A stretch of 64,000 bases of DNA from JABDJZ01 sp047619685. Lineage in GTDB: Bacteria; Bacteroidota; Rhodothermia; Rhodothermales; UBA10348. Shown here one piece after another: positions 26,582-36,650 of this stretch. Numbering within the stretch: the first letter of the stretch is position 1; each line of letters opens with the position of its first letter. The stretch is taken from the NCBI GenBank assembly GCA_047619685.1, contig JBLHLC010000024.1, positions 1 to 64,000 on the forward strand, in the 5' to 3' direction. The notes under the pieces are model-generated. The model was not told the DNA's origin, searched no databases, and saw only the letters and a program-made list of their open reading frames with translations. A program made the position numbers and the translations under genes.

Positions 26582-27579
26582 GGGGTAATCTCACTGGGCC
26601 AAGCGCGTTCGTACCCGGCAAGAATACGATCAATCATGTCGTTCAGCCCAGCGTCCACAACTCTCCGGGCGGGATCAGCATCATACCAGGCCAGAATCTC
26701 GCGCGCCCCTTCCAGGAACGGGATCCCGGCCGAGAAGTCCGGCACGAGGCGCTTGATCTTGCTGTTGTCGAAGACCATGGAGTGTGCCTTGTCACCCAGC
26801 AGCCCATCCCCCCACTCAGGATCGTAGGCCGCAATCAGGTCGGAGGGCACGTGCACGATCCTGGCCTCAGTCCCCGCAGCCTCGGCCACGATCTCGGCAA
26901 TCTGGTTCCAGGTGAGCAGTTCGTCTGAGGTGATCTGAAACACATCGCCAATGGCTTCGGCATTGCCGAGCAGGCCAATAAATCCCACGGCGAAATCGCG
27001 ATGGTGGGTAAGCACCCACAGGGATGAACCGTCACCGTGCACGATTATTTTCTTCCCGCGCCGCATCCGATCGACGATGGTGTAGCCGCCGTGCAGGGGC
27101 AGGAGGGAGGCATCGTACGTGTGGGACGGGCGAACGATGGTGGCCGGAAACCCCTCCTCCTGGTAGGCCCGCATCAGGCGCTCTTCGCACGCAATCTTGT
27201 CCCTCGAGTAGGCCCAGAATGGATTTTGGAGCGGGGTGGACTCGGAAACCGGCAGGCGGGCCGGAGGCGTCTGGTAGGCCGAGGCTGAACTGATGAAGAC
27301 ATACTGACCGGTTCGACCCCGGAACAGGTCGAGGTCGGTCTCTATGTGCTGCGGCGTGAAGGCCACCCAGTTCACGACCACGTCGAAGGTCTCGCCCCGG
27401 AGGGCACTGCGGACGGACTCAGGGTCCCGGACGTCTCCGCGAAGCACGCGCACACCTTCGGGCACCGGGCGGCTGGCGGTGCCGCGGTTGAGGAAGGTCA
27501 AGTCCATGCCCTGCCGCACAGCGTGGGCGGCGCAGCCGGAACTGATGATTCCCGTGCCGCCAATAAAAAGGACTTTCAT
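26578..27579 (-). CDS. NAD-dependent epimerase/dehydratase (extended SDR)
   Basis: 333 residues. Extended SDR Rossmann start KVLFIGGTGIISSG; the fingerprint Asp of GDVRDPESV; catalytic Ser-Tyr-Lys in FISSASAYQ and YSRDK. Such enzymes act on nucleotide-activated or free sugars. It follows an FkbM methyltransferase by 11 bases and overlaps the RidA gene by 4 bases, so a sugar or glycan modification pathway is plausible for this operon. The exact substrate cannot be read from sequence. Confidence 0.87.
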   Translation of the reverse strand: MKVLFIGGTGIISSGCAAHAVRQGMDLTFLNRGTASRPVPEGVRVLRGDVRDPESVRSALRGETFDVVVNWVAFTPQHIETDLDLFRGRTGQYVFISSASAYQTPPARLPVSESTPLQNPFWAYSRDKIACEERLMRAYQEEGFPATIVRPSHTYDASLLPLHGGYTIVDRMRRGKKIIVHGDGSSLWVLTHHRDFAVGFIGLLGNAEAIGDVFQITSDELLTWNQIAEIVAEAAGTEARIVHVPSDLIAAYDPEWGDGLLGDKAHSMVFDNSKIKRLVPDFSAGIPFLEGAREILAWYDADPARRVVDAGLNDMIDRILAGYERAWPSEITP

Positions 27580-27590
27580 CTGGATGGCCG

Positions 27591-28313
27591 TCAGGCAACA
27601 AATCTGTAGATCTCGTCGCGTCCGAGAATGGCCAAAAGCTCATAGCCCGCAGATTGCATCATCTTTGGTATTTGGAGCCCGAAGTAGTTGTTCTCAGCCA
27701 TAACAATCCTGGGACGTATCGGGGAAGTGGCCAGGAAATGATTCAGGATCGAGGCCTCCGAGCCCTCAGTATCGATGCAGACCAGGTCTATTGCCTGAAC
27801 GTTGGCCTCCTTCAGAACGCCTCCAAGCGTCACGGTGGCAATAGTAATCTCGCTGACGGAGGATTCACCGTCACCGTTAATGCGCTCCAGGTGGCGTGGG
27901 TTGTGTTTTTCCTTCAGGCCGCTGAGCATTTCTCCCGGTCCCTGCACCGAGAGAAATGTGGCGGTACCGTTCTCATCCGAAACGGCCGCGTTCACGCATG
28001 CGCAAGTCCGGTTTCGCTCAAGACTGCCGAAAACTTTTGGATTTGCTTCGATGGCGATCCCATTCCAGCCGTAATCCCGCTCCAGAACGAGTGAGTTTGA
28101 AAAGGAGATGCCATCGTGCGCGCCGACATCGACAAAAAATCCGCCCCGTAACTGGTCAAACACCTTCTCCACAAGGTATTTGTCCTGGCCGAACTGACCA
28201 TGCCAGATCCCTTTGGCACCCTGCTCGTGGGCTCTCTCAGCATGCCTCGTCGCAAAGCGATATCGAAGACGGGCGGGGCCTTCCAGAATGGCCTTTCGAA
28301 GCAATCCGGGCAT
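27591..28313 (-). CDS. FkbM-family methyltransferase
   Basis: 240 residues from the Met at 28313 (MPGLLRKAILEGPAR). S-adenosylmethionine-binding motif FVDVGAHDGISFSNS, then WNGIAIEANP and IDLVCIDTEGSEASIL, all characteristic of the FkbM family, which usually methylates sugars or polyketide/glycan hydroxyls. It is the first gene of a four-gene operon (FkbM, SDR, RidA lipoprotein, metallo-beta-lactamase) and lies 94 bases after the end of the CotH gene. The start was chosen so as not to run into that gene. Confidence 0.85.
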   Translation of the reverse strand: MPGLLRKAILEGPARLRYRFATRHAERAHEQGAKGIWHGQFGQDKYLVEKVFDQLRGGFFVDVGAHDGISFSNSLVLERDYGWNGIAIEANPKVFGSLERNRTCACVNAAVSDENGTATFLSVQGPGEMLSGLKEKHNPRHLERINGDGESSVSEITIATVTLGGVLKEANVQAIDLVCIDTEGSEASILNHFLATSPIRPRIVMAENNYFGLQIPKMMQSAGYELLAILGRDEIYRFVA

Positions 28314-28407
28314 CAGTCGTTTCGTGTTTGGGAAATTCAAAGTAGGGCAACAGATCTTCAACGTCTTGGTCGGGACGGAGGGTTGCCCGAACTGCGAGGC
28401 GCTGAAC

Positions 28408-31400
28408 TCATCGCGCCAATACCAGAGACTGCACAAACCGTCGTTGGCCTCCCTCGCCGGGACGGACGACCATTACCGCCAGATAAATACCGCTGGGAAG
28501 CGAGGCGGCCTCGAAGGAGACCGAGTGAGAACCTGCCGGGGTGTCGCCATCCACCAGCCCGCGCAGACGCCTCCCCAGCACGTCGAAGATGGTTATTGTC
28601 ACGCGGGCGGAGGTCGGCAAATCATACCCAATCACAGTGGTGGGATTGAACGGATTCGGGTAGGCTGGACTGAGCGCGTACTCACGGGGCAGGGCATCGG
28701 ATGGCTCTATAGCGGTTCCGAACGCGGAGTTCACGGCGCCGGGCGTGCCCGGACCGGTGGATGCGCCCCAACTGCCGGCCGCGGCATTGTCCAACTCGGG
28801 CGACAACAGTTCGAGCGTCGAACCCGCGCCGTCGGCCCGGGTCGGCCAGGGACTGACATCAGCGTATCTGACCGAGTCCGTCAGAACGCCGTCGGAGTCG
28901 TAGAGATAGAGCGCGTCACCGGCGCCGTCGAGCCCGTTGGCAAGTGGCTCAGGGAGCACGTCGACACTGGGAAAAACAGCGGCAAACAGGGAGGCGTCCC
29001 GCGCCAACACGGCATGGTCGCCCGGGCTCAGAGCGCCAGAGAGGGCGGCGGCGGTCGTGAAACTGCCATCCACGAGAATCCAGCCGCTCAGGTCAACGGG
29101 CTGCATCGAGTGATTGTAGAGCTCCACCCAGTCCTCGGAGTCCGCGGATGTCGCCGAATGGTAGTTGATCTCGTTGATCACGACCGGTCCTGTCTGAAAG
29201 CCGGGGTACGGAGTGGCGCCCATGTCGGCCCTGGAACCATCAGGATCCACTTCGCTGGTTGGATTGGCCGCGTCGATCGCCGGAGAATGGACTTGCAGGT
29301 GGACATTCAATCCCGCTGGATTGACAAGCCGGGCTTCACCGAGGAGGTTGCCCTGGCCGGCAGGCAGTTCTACGTCGGACAGGCTGTAGGTCACGTCCAG
29401 GCTGGAGAGGTGGTCAGCGGCAATGGCGGACGACCCGGACGCGGTGAACACACTTCCGGTAACGGAGGCTGAGGCACCCCCACGACCGGGGTTCTTCTCA
29501 TAAACGGCCACGCCAACCTCATTCCCCACGAAGGTGGAGTGCCGCACATCCACAAACGAAAGGCTGTCTTTCACGGCGATCCCGTTCAGGGTTCGCGCGA
29601 TGACGTTGCGTTCCACCAGCGCGGATGAGCCGCCGCCGATCGATACGCCCTTGTCGGCAATGTCGTGAATCTGGTTACCGCGGATGAGTAGGTCCCGAGA
29701 CCCTTCGCCCAGGTCAATACCATCCGAATTGGTGCCGCTAAAGCCGAAGATCAGGTTGTTCTCGATGACGGAGCCCGGCCCAAGAAGGCCCAGGTCAATG
29801 GCGTCCATGTCCACCAGTGAGTTGCCCTCGAACCGGGAGTTGCGGATCTCAACCACCCCGCCGTTGACCGTGATGTAATCGCCGACGGCCGTGACATCCC
29901 GAAACACGACTCTGTCCGCCACGAGCGTGGACTCGCGGCTGTAGACGGGCAGCCCCACGTCCTCGAACGTTGTGGACGAGATGCGGAGGGACGCCCCTAC
30001 CACCGACACGGCGGCCGGGCAGTCCGGGCCTTCTCCCTGGCCCGCTCCCAGAACGTGAACGAACTCGAACACAGATTCCTGATCGGAAGGGCCAAGGCAG
30101 ATTCCGGCCCATCTGGTTCCCAGGTCGTACGGCTCCAGGCGAATCGGCAGGGTTTCCGTACCCACTAACTGAACCGCCCCGTCCACATGAATGGTGGCTC
30201 CCGGAGTCAATCGGATCACGGTGCCGGGTTCCGCCGTCAGCGTGCCCCCAGCAGTCACACGCACGGAGCCGTCCACGACGTACGGAGACTCCGCCGCCAG
30301 GAGCACGGTAGACCCGGCGATGACGGCCGGCACCCGGTTGACGTTCTCGGTATCGAACACCGCCACCAGTGTTGCGTCCCTGGTCGGCGTGTATCGAAGC
30401 GAAACAGCGTCGCCCACAACCGTCTCGGTGATGGTAGGATCGAGGAGCGAGGCGTTGACGAACAGATCAAAACTGATGTCCGAGGAGCTTCCAGAGGCCT
30501 GGTGGACTTCAACCGCAAGCGTGTTAGTCCCCGTCACCAGGAGCGAAGCATCCACGTCAAACTCGAGGAAAGCACTCTCGGCGCCCCCGCCTACCACCGA
30601 GTTGGCAACCGTGCCGGGTCCCAGTTCGCCCTCGGGCAGATTGGAAAGCGCAACCTTGGTCCCATTGAGGTAGACTGCCGCACCGTCATCGCGAACCAGG
30701 CCGACCGTGATGGCGGCATAGAGGGCTGGGTCAGCCACCTCGAACGCGGTCCGGAAATACGTGGTGATGGCCTTCTGCTGGCTGTCTGCGCCAAAAGAAA
30801 CCACCGTGGCTTCGTCCCCGTCTCCATAGCCGAGTTGGGCGGGGCCCTCGGCCCAAGCCGCGTCGTCAAACCCGGGAACGGCCCAGGACGCGCCTGGCGC
30901 GACACCGGCGTCCAGGTATCGCCATGTGGAGCCTCGTGGAAGAAGCGTGACCGTCCCGCCGTCGGAGCGCTCCAGCCAGCGCGAAAACGCGGACCCCAGT
31001 CGAGGAGAAGCGGAGAGGTCCAGGGGGACTCCGCCAAACCACGTGCCCGCATCCGTCAGCGGCAGCCCGAGTGCGGTGACGTCTCCGGCACCGCTTGGCT
31101 CGGTCTCAATCACCAGGTCCACGTGTTCAGCGATGCCGAAGAGCGCCGCCACTTGGCCCCGGGCAATGGCCGGTCTTTCGCCAGCGAACGTGCGCATGTT
31201 ATCCACGGAACTCAGCCATGAGGCGTAGGACTGAATCCCTGGTTCCACTCCCCATGCGGGGATGGACAACGAGGCCATGTAGGGTCCCCATTTCCCGGCA
31301 TGTCTCGGAATTTCCGCGTCGATGGCCCCGGCCAGGGCGTCTATTAGCTGACGGGTCCGCTCCGCGCGGAAGGTGGTATTGAGGTGGACGGCGTACCGCG

Positions 31401-33081
31401 CCATGAAGCGGTCGCGGAATCCGTCGTTCTGCACCAATGCCCGGAAGAGCGCAAACCCGTCGTAGATCTGGGTCAGCATGTCATCGGACAGACGCGGCAG
31501 GTTGAAGCCCCTGTCCATGTCCACCAGGACCCATCGCCAGAGGTCGTCCCCGCCCCGGTCTCGCCAGGTCTCGCGGTTGTGACCCCAACTTGTGTTACCG
31601 AGGAAGGACTGCGCGATCACGAAGTCCATCAGGTTCTCGACGTCAATCTGTGCCGCCACCGCATCGTAATTGGCGGCCAGGGTCAGGTCGGCGGCGTCTG
31701 CAAATTGAAGCATGGCCATGAACTCCGTGGAGTCCCCCCAGATGACCCGTCCGTCGGACTCCAGATGATCCAGGTTTGCGGGGTCCACCTCATGGTGCAG
31801 GGTGAAATAGCGCTCATCCAGCTTCTCCCGAAGATTGTAGAGTCCCCAGTAGGCGCCGTTCAGGTAGAGGACCGACGGGCGATAGGCCTGCGTGTCGTTG
31901 GACATGTATCCATCCAGGAGGGTGGCCTGAAACCCGTCCCTGAACATGGTCGTGGGCCAGTCATCCCCGCCGTTGCGAAGGTAGAGGCGCTTCCAGGACG
32001 CAAAGGGTAGCTGGTCGAAGACCGGATGCTCCAGATGCGCGGCGCCGTACTCGGACCGGAAATACAGGTTGAGCGGTTTCTGGGCAAAACGGAATATGTT
32101 CTCTCCTCCGATGCGCGCCCCGGCGTCCAGAACGAAGGCCCGGTTGGCATCCGGGAAGAACTCCAGGCTGACCGGGATTTCTCGGTCCTTGAGGGAGTTC
32201 AAGTAGATCCCCGCGTCTGGATCCCAGAGCAACGACGGCTCCGTGGTCAGAGAGACCAGAGGGAGGTCATGGGCGGTGTCGACCAGGTAGGTAGCCGTGG
32301 CTACGGGCCCGGGCCGGGCGCCTTCCCGGAAGACCCTGGCGCGGACCGTGCCGGTGGCAAGAAGCGGAATTGGGTTCGTGTATTCCTGGGAGTCGGGGCC
32401 CGGTCGGGAGCCATCCAGCGTGTAGCGAATTGCGCCTACCGTGCCGGCTTGCGCCAGGGTCGCGCTCACTGCGGACGCATAGCGGCCTGCGGGCGGGAGA
32501 ATGGTGACCGCAGCCCCGCCACTCCGGTCCGTCAGCGGGGCGGTCGCGTTGGCGGCCAGCGGCGTGGGGGAGGCAAAAGAGCCCCAGGACCCGTCCGGGA
32601 GACGGCCAAGCGAAACGTCCGGTTCCTGGTCAACGAAGGTGACACTGTCAACCAGTACTCCCGCTGCATCGAAGAGATAGACTCCTTCCTGTGCTCGGCT
32701 GAGTTTGAAGTTGGTATGGTTCCAGCGGGTAGTGAACCGCGTGTCCCCAGGCCACCACGCGCGGGTACCCTCAGTCCCCGCAAACTTGTCATATCCGTCC
32801 GCCCAAACCAGGAAGAACCCACCCGCTTCCAGCGCGGAGCCTGAGGGGAAAGTCCATTTTGTCGGGACCAATGCATCGTCCGAGAGGCTGTACCCGCCAA
32901 GGTCCATGGCCGCTGAGCCCGTGTTCACCAGTTCAATCCAGTCCGGATAGTCGCCAAAGTCGACCATTTCGGGCACAGAGGTCCCGTTGGCAGCCATGAC
33001 CTCGTTGATGCGAACCGTCTGGGCGTGCGCGGGCGGACATGCTGCCACCAGGGCGCAGAGGAGGCCTATTCGGAGGGTCAT
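28408..33081 (-). CDS. CotH kinase / lamin-tail / beta-helix T9SS surface protein
   Basis: 1557 residues from the ATG at 33081; the codon before it is TTG. Signal peptide ends at ACPPAHAQ. Domains in order: lamin-tail domain (about 24-160, INEVMAANG), a CotH kinase domain (about 270-620) with the DMDRGFNLPRL motif, a spacer with FN3/galactose-binding-like folds (about 740-920), right-handed beta-helix repeats (about 940-1290), a second lamin-tail domain (INEINYHSATSADSEDWVELY), and a T9SS sorting domain (about 1470-1557, AYPNPFNPTT). CotH proteins are atypical kinases first known from spore coats; in this lineage they occur on secreted multidomain proteins. Target unknown. Confidence 0.9.
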   Translation of the reverse strand: MTLRIGLLCALVAACPPAHAQTVRINEVMAANGTSVPEMVDFGDYPDWIELVNTGSAAMDLGGYSLSDDALVPTKWTFPSGSALEAGGFFLVWADGYDKFAGTEGTRAWWPGDTRFTTRWNHTNFKLSRAQEGVYLFDAAGVLVDSVTFVDQEPDVSLGRLPDGSWGSFASPTPLAANATAPLTDRSGGAAVTILPPAGRYASAVSATLAQAGTVGAIRYTLDGSRPGPDSQEYTNPIPLLATGTVRARVFREGARPGPVATATYLVDTAHDLPLVSLTTEPSLLWDPDAGIYLNSLKDREIPVSLEFFPDANRAFVLDAGARIGGENIFRFAQKPLNLYFRSEYGAAHLEHPVFDQLPFASWKRLYLRNGGDDWPTTMFRDGFQATLLDGYMSNDTQAYRPSVLYLNGAYWGLYNLREKLDERYFTLHHEVDPANLDHLESDGRVIWGDSTEFMAMLQFADAADLTLAANYDAVAAQIDVENLMDFVIAQSFLGNTSWGHNRETWRDRGGDDLWRWVLVDMDRGFNLPRLSDDMLTQIYDGFALFRALVQNDGFRDRFMARYAVHLNTTFRAERTRQLIDALAGAIDAEIPRHAGKWGPYMASLSIPAWGVEPGIQSYASWLSSVDNMRTFAGERPAIARGQVAALFGIAEHVDLVIETEPSGAGDVTALGLPLTDAGTWFGGVPLDLSASPRLGSAFSRWLERSDGGTVTLLPRGSTWRYLDAGVAPGASWAVPGFDDAAWAEGPAQLGYGDGDEATVVSFGADSQQKAITTYFRTAFEVADPALYAAITVGLVRDDGAAVYLNGTKVALSNLPEGELGPGTVANSVVGGGAESAFLEFDVDASLLVTGTNTLAVEVHQASGSSSDISFDLFVNASLLDPTITETVVGDAVSLRYTPTRDATLVAVFDTENVNRVPAVIAGSTVLLAAESPYVVDGSVRVTAGGTLTAEPGTVIRLTPGATIHVDGAVQLVGTETLPIRLEPYDLGTRWAGICLGPSDQESVFEFVHVLGAGQGEGPDCPAAVSVVGASLRISSTTFEDVGLPVYSRESTLVADRVVFRDVTAVGDYITVNGGVVEIRNSRFEGNSLVDMDAIDLGLLGPGSVIENNLIFGFSGTNSDGIDLGEGSRDLLIRGNQIHDIADKGVSIGGGSSALVERNVIARTLNGIAVKDSLSFVDVRHSTFVGNEVGVAVYEKNPGRGGASASVTGSVFTASGSSAIAADHLSSLDVTYSLSDVELPAGQGNLLGEARLVNPAGLNVHLQVHSPAIDAANPTSEVDPDGSRADMGATPYPGFQTGPVVINEINYHSATSADSEDWVELYNHSMQPVDLSGWILVDGSFTTAAALSGALSPGDHAVLARDASLFAAVFPSVDVLPEPLANGLDGAGDALYLYDSDGVLTDSVRYADVSPWPTRADGAGSTLELLSPELDNAAAGSWGASTGPGTPGAVNSAFGTAIEPSDALPREYALSPAYPNPFNPTTVIGYDLPTSARVTITIFDVLGRRLRGLVDGDTPAGSHSVSFEAASLPSGIYLAVMVVRPGEGGQRRFVQSLVLAR

Positions 33082-33334
33082 CAACCGGTTAAAAGCTCGG
33101 CGGATTGGTCTGAAATGTGGTTTTGGTGCAGGCGCCCGCTGCTCTTCGCGGGTCCCCGTGGTTCACTACGGCTCACCGCAAGTGTTTCCGGTTTGGGAGT
33201 TCGGGCATACTCGTCCGTATGCTTGTGTCGCCACTGCCAAGCGCCAACAATGGACGCTTCCGCGCTACCTTCCACTGGACCGCGGACCTGCACGTCGTCC
33301 CGGCACGTCGGCATCACACACATCGGAGATGGAC

Positions 33335-33751
33335 ATGATTGGAGATAAACTTGCCAAGTATCAGGACCACGGACTCCTCGTATTCAGGCTTGGATTTGGT
33401 TTGGGATTCCTGTTTTTCCACGGATGGGGGAAGCTGAGCGGCGGGCCCGAGACCTGGGCTGGCGTCGGCGGGGCCATGAGCATCTTTGGCATCGGATTCG
33501 GCCACACGGTGTTCGGCTTTTTGGCTGCCTTTGCTGAGTCCATCGGAGGCCTCATGATTGCCGCCGGTCTGTTCTATCGTCCCATCAGCGCGTTGCTGGC
33601 GTTCACAATGTTTACTGCGATGCTGCGGCATTTTATCACCGGGCAGGGGTCTCCGGCACATTCGTTCAAGAACTTCTTCGTGCTGGTGGGCCTGATGCCC
33701 CTGGGACCGGGGAAGTACAGCGTGGATGCGTGGTTGGCGAAGAAAAAATGA
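33335..33751 (+). CDS. DoxX-family membrane protein
   Basis: 138 residues with four TM helices. The start at 33335 is chosen because GGAG lies 6 bases upstream; a Met two codons earlier is the alternative. Typical DoxX blocks are LVFRLGFGLGFLFFHGWGKL, FGFLAAFAESIGGLMIA, LFYRPISALLAFTMF and AHSFKNFFVLVGLM. DoxX-like proteins are small quinone-linked or quinone-binding membrane proteins of uncertain function. The 253 bases before it contain no other feature that could be supported. Confidence 0.85.
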   Translation: MIGDKLAKYQDHGLLVFRLGFGLGFLFFHGWGKLSGGPETWAGVGGAMSIFGIGFGHTVFGFLAAFAESIGGLMIAAGLFYRPISALLAFTMFTAMLRHFITGQGSPAHSFKNFFVLVGLMPLGPGKYSVDAWLAKKK

Positions 33752-33794
33752 TTCTGTGACAGGCAGGGCGTGGGTAGGCAGATGGGGGCGAATC

Positions 33795-34080
33795 GCGCCG
33801 GTTAGGACCCTGTGCTGCGCGCTGATTCTGGCCGCCGGCTGCGGCTCATTCGTCGTCCCGAGTGACGATCTGAAAGCCGAGTTTCTGGCCTGGAAATATT
33901 GGCCTCTTCCTGCACTTCAACGTGGCCACCTTCAACGACCGCGATTGGGCCAACGGATACGAGGACCCGGCTTCATTCGCTCCGGACAGTCTTGACATCG
34001 AACAGTGGGCAGATGTTCTACAGCTACGGGTCCAATCCTCCCCTGTATGGCGAATGGCAGCGCTACCTGCGCGACAATCA
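33795..34080 (+). pseudogene. alpha-L-fucosidase remnant (N-terminal fragment, frameshifted)
   Basis: A lipoprotein-like leader (CALILAAGC) leads into DLKAEFLAWKY, and after a single extra T near 33901 the reading continues GLFLHFNVATFND RDWANGYEDPASF, which is the first strand of a family 29 fucosidase. After DIEQWAD another frame resumes as MFYSYGSNPPLYGEWQR, resembling a later part of the same fold, so about 100 residues are missing between. It ends against the next gene. Clearly a decayed gene; no function expected. Confidence 0.6.
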
Positions 34081-34135
34081 GCCTCCGACGCTGATGGGTG
34101 GCGTCACCTGGCCCTCCTTGTTTGATACCACAGAG

Positions 34136-34723
34136 ATGACACGTAAGTATCCCGCGCTCGCCTTCGGCCCATCGGTCAAGAATGTCCAGCAAGAGAACGG
34201 AAGCCGAACGTTCGGTGAGCGTCTGGAGAAAATGGAATTCGATGACCACCTGATTGGCGAAAGGGAGCAGCATCACATAGAAGGGCTGGACCACTTCTAT
34301 ATGGCCTCGGTCGGAGAGAGCGGATGGCCATACGTCCAATTCCGCGGAGGCCCCAAAGGCTTCCTCAAGGTCCTCTCTCCAACGACCCTTGGGTTTGCCG
34401 ACTTTCGCGGGAATGTGCAATACATCAGCACGGGTAACGTGCGCAATGACGGCCGCGTCTCTTTGATGCTCCTGGACCAGGCACGGAAAACACGCCTGAA
34501 GATCTTCGCGAGAGCCGAGGTTCGGGAGATGGATGATGCGCTGCGCCAACAACTGGTGGACCCGGACTACAAGGCCGTCGTCGAGAGGGCTTACGTGTTC
34601 AGGGTCGAGGCTTTCGACTGGAACTGCCCCCAGCACATCGTTCCAAGGTTCAGCATGGAGGAGCTTAGGCAGGCGGATCCCGCGGGTTTGGCGGAAGCGC
34701 TTGGCTGGGATGCGGGTCAATAG
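34136..34723 (+). CDS. pyridoxamine 5'-phosphate oxidase-family flavoprotein
   Basis: 195 residues from the Met at 34136 (MTRKYPALAFGPSVK). The split-barrel flavin-binding fold shows GSRTFGERLE, HFYMASVGESGWPYVQFRGGPKGFL, GFADFRGNVQYISTGN and AFDWNCPQHI. Such proteins of the general PNPOx type bind FMN and may reduce or scavenge small molecules. It sits between the fucosidase remnant and a broken permease, and looks intact, with the same sort of base composition as its neighbours. A start further upstream would run into the remnant. Confidence 0.85.
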   Translation: MTRKYPALAFGPSVKNVQQENGSRTFGERLEKMEFDDHLIGEREQHHIEGLDHFYMASVGESGWPYVQFRGGPKGFLKVLSPTTLGFADFRGNVQYISTGNVRNDGRVSLMLLDQARKTRLKIFARAEVREMDDALRQQLVDPDYKAVVERAYVFRVEAFDWNCPQHIVPRFSMEELRQADPAGLAEALGWDAGQ

Positions 34724-34798
34724 CCGGTTCCGCCCCCTCCGGCGGCCTGGTTTGGAGGGCGAAAGGCAATAAGTCCTTCGCCCGTCCGTTGAAAGGCG

Positions 34799-36570
34799 GT
34801 GGAGGACTGGCTGAACCTCGGCGTCTACACATACCTCAGGCTCGGGCCAGAAGTCGACGCGGCAACCTTCGAAACGAAGCTTGAGCCGCTGATGAACGAG
34901 CGTTTCGCCGAGTCCCTGGATCGGATGGGCTTCAGTACAAAACTGGTCCTGGAGCCCCTTGCCGAGATCTATCTGGGCTCGAAACTCCGGGCTCAGATCG
35001 GGCCTGTCGGCGACAAGTCGCAAGTGCTGGCTTTTTCGGCCATCGCCTTCTTCGTGCTTCTGCTTGCCTGTATCAATTTCACCAATCTCGCGACTGCGAG
35101 ATCCATGGAGCGGGCGCGGGAAGTGGGCGTGCGCAAGGTGGCCGGGTCGTCTCGGGGCGCGCTGGTCGGGCAGTTCTTGTCCGAATCCGTGGTCCTTGCG
35201 CTACTCTCACTTGTCGTTGCGCTCGTGCTCATGGTGTTTGCGCTTCCGGCTCTCAACAGTATCGCCGGCAAGGAATTCGCGCTGTCCAGTCTTTTTGCCC
35301 CAGAGAGATCGCTCTTGCTGGTGGCGATCGCCGTGGGCAGCGGTTTGCTGGGCGGGCTCTATCCTGCTGTCGTGCTTTCCGGCATGCAGAGCGTGTCCGT
35401 CATCAAGGGGTCTTTTCATTCAAGCCGAAGCGGGGCCCTGCTGAGAAAGGGACTGGTCTCTCTTCAATTTGCCATATCCATTGGCCTGATAGCAGGGACC
35501 GGCATGGTGGGCAGTCAGCTGGACTTCATGCGCTCCCAGGACCTGGGCTTCGATCAGGAGAGAGTCCTGATTGTGGAGACACCGCGCTTTCCTCGTGAGG
35601 AGAGGGCAGCCGCCGTGACGACCATGAAAAACGAATTCGGTCGATTGGCCAGTGTGAGCGGGACGTCGGTTTCCGGGACAGTACCCGGACAACCAACAGG
35701 GCGGAATCTCTTCAGCGCAGAAGGCCTGGCGGACGACGATACGCGGAGCGAACGGACGGCGTTTGTCGGATCCAATTACTTCGAGAATCTCGGGATTCCA
35801 GTCTCGGCCGGCCGCGTGTTCTCGCCAGATTTCCCCACCGACTCCGACGAAGCCGTTGTCATCTCCGAAACAACTGTAGCCTATTTGGGCTTTGGCACTC
35901 CGGAAGAGGCCCTGGGGAAGACCGTTGACCTGGGGGGCGGTAACCAGTCTGTGATTGGTATGGTGGGCGACTGCCACCATATCTCCCTGAAGGAGGCCAT
36001 CGAGCCCATGCTCTTTATGATCAATCCAGCCATTGCGGGATTCCTGGCCCTGCGGCTTACTCCAGGTGATCCGGGAGCCGCCATCGCAGAGGCCGAGGCC
36101 ACTTTCGAGCGACTCTATCCGGGTGCACCGTTCGACTACTTCTTCCTGGACGAGGAGTACAGTCAGCAATACCAGGCGGAGGAACGCCTTCAACGTATCT
36201 CGAGCATTTTGCGGTGCTCGCCATCATTATTGCCTGCCTTGGACTTGTTGGGCTGGCGGCATTTACTGCGCAGCAACGCACCAAGGAAGTCGGCGTCAGG
36301 AAGGTGCTCGGAGCATCCGTGCCGGGACTCATGACACTTCTGTCAAAGGAGTTTTCGATCCTTGTCGGAGTGGGGTTGGTCATCGCCACCCCACTCACTG
36401 CCTTTGGGATGCAGAAGTGGCTGGCCGCATTTCCGTACCACATTGGAGTCGACCCGCTGATGTTTGTGTGGGCGGGCGCTTTCGCCATGGTGATCGCTCT
36501 TGGCTCGGTCAGCTACCAAGCGCTCCGTGTAGCCACCGCCGATCCGGTGGACTCATTGAGGTACGAGTAG
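34799..36570 (+). pseudogene. FtsX/MacB-like ABC transporter permease, truncated and frameshifted
   Basis: The reading opens after a TGA at 34790 at a GTG and lacks the N-terminal membrane helix and about 200-250 residues of the periplasmic domain. It contains the end of that domain (YTYLRLGPEVD), an FtsX transmembrane block (about 75-190), a second MacB-like periplasmic domain (about 240-470) and, after one missing T in the T-run at 36207-36210, the second FtsX block (VLAIIIACLGLVGLAAFTAQQR and KEVGVRKVLG). The full family is about 800 residues. Both lesions indicate a dead gene; the second could be a sequencing error. Confidence 0.8.
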
Positions 36571-36650
36571 GCGCGGCCAGTGGAAATGGCGCGGTGGTAG
36601 AGGGCGGATTATGACAGATTGCACGTCTCTGAAGCCACCTCACAGAGTTC

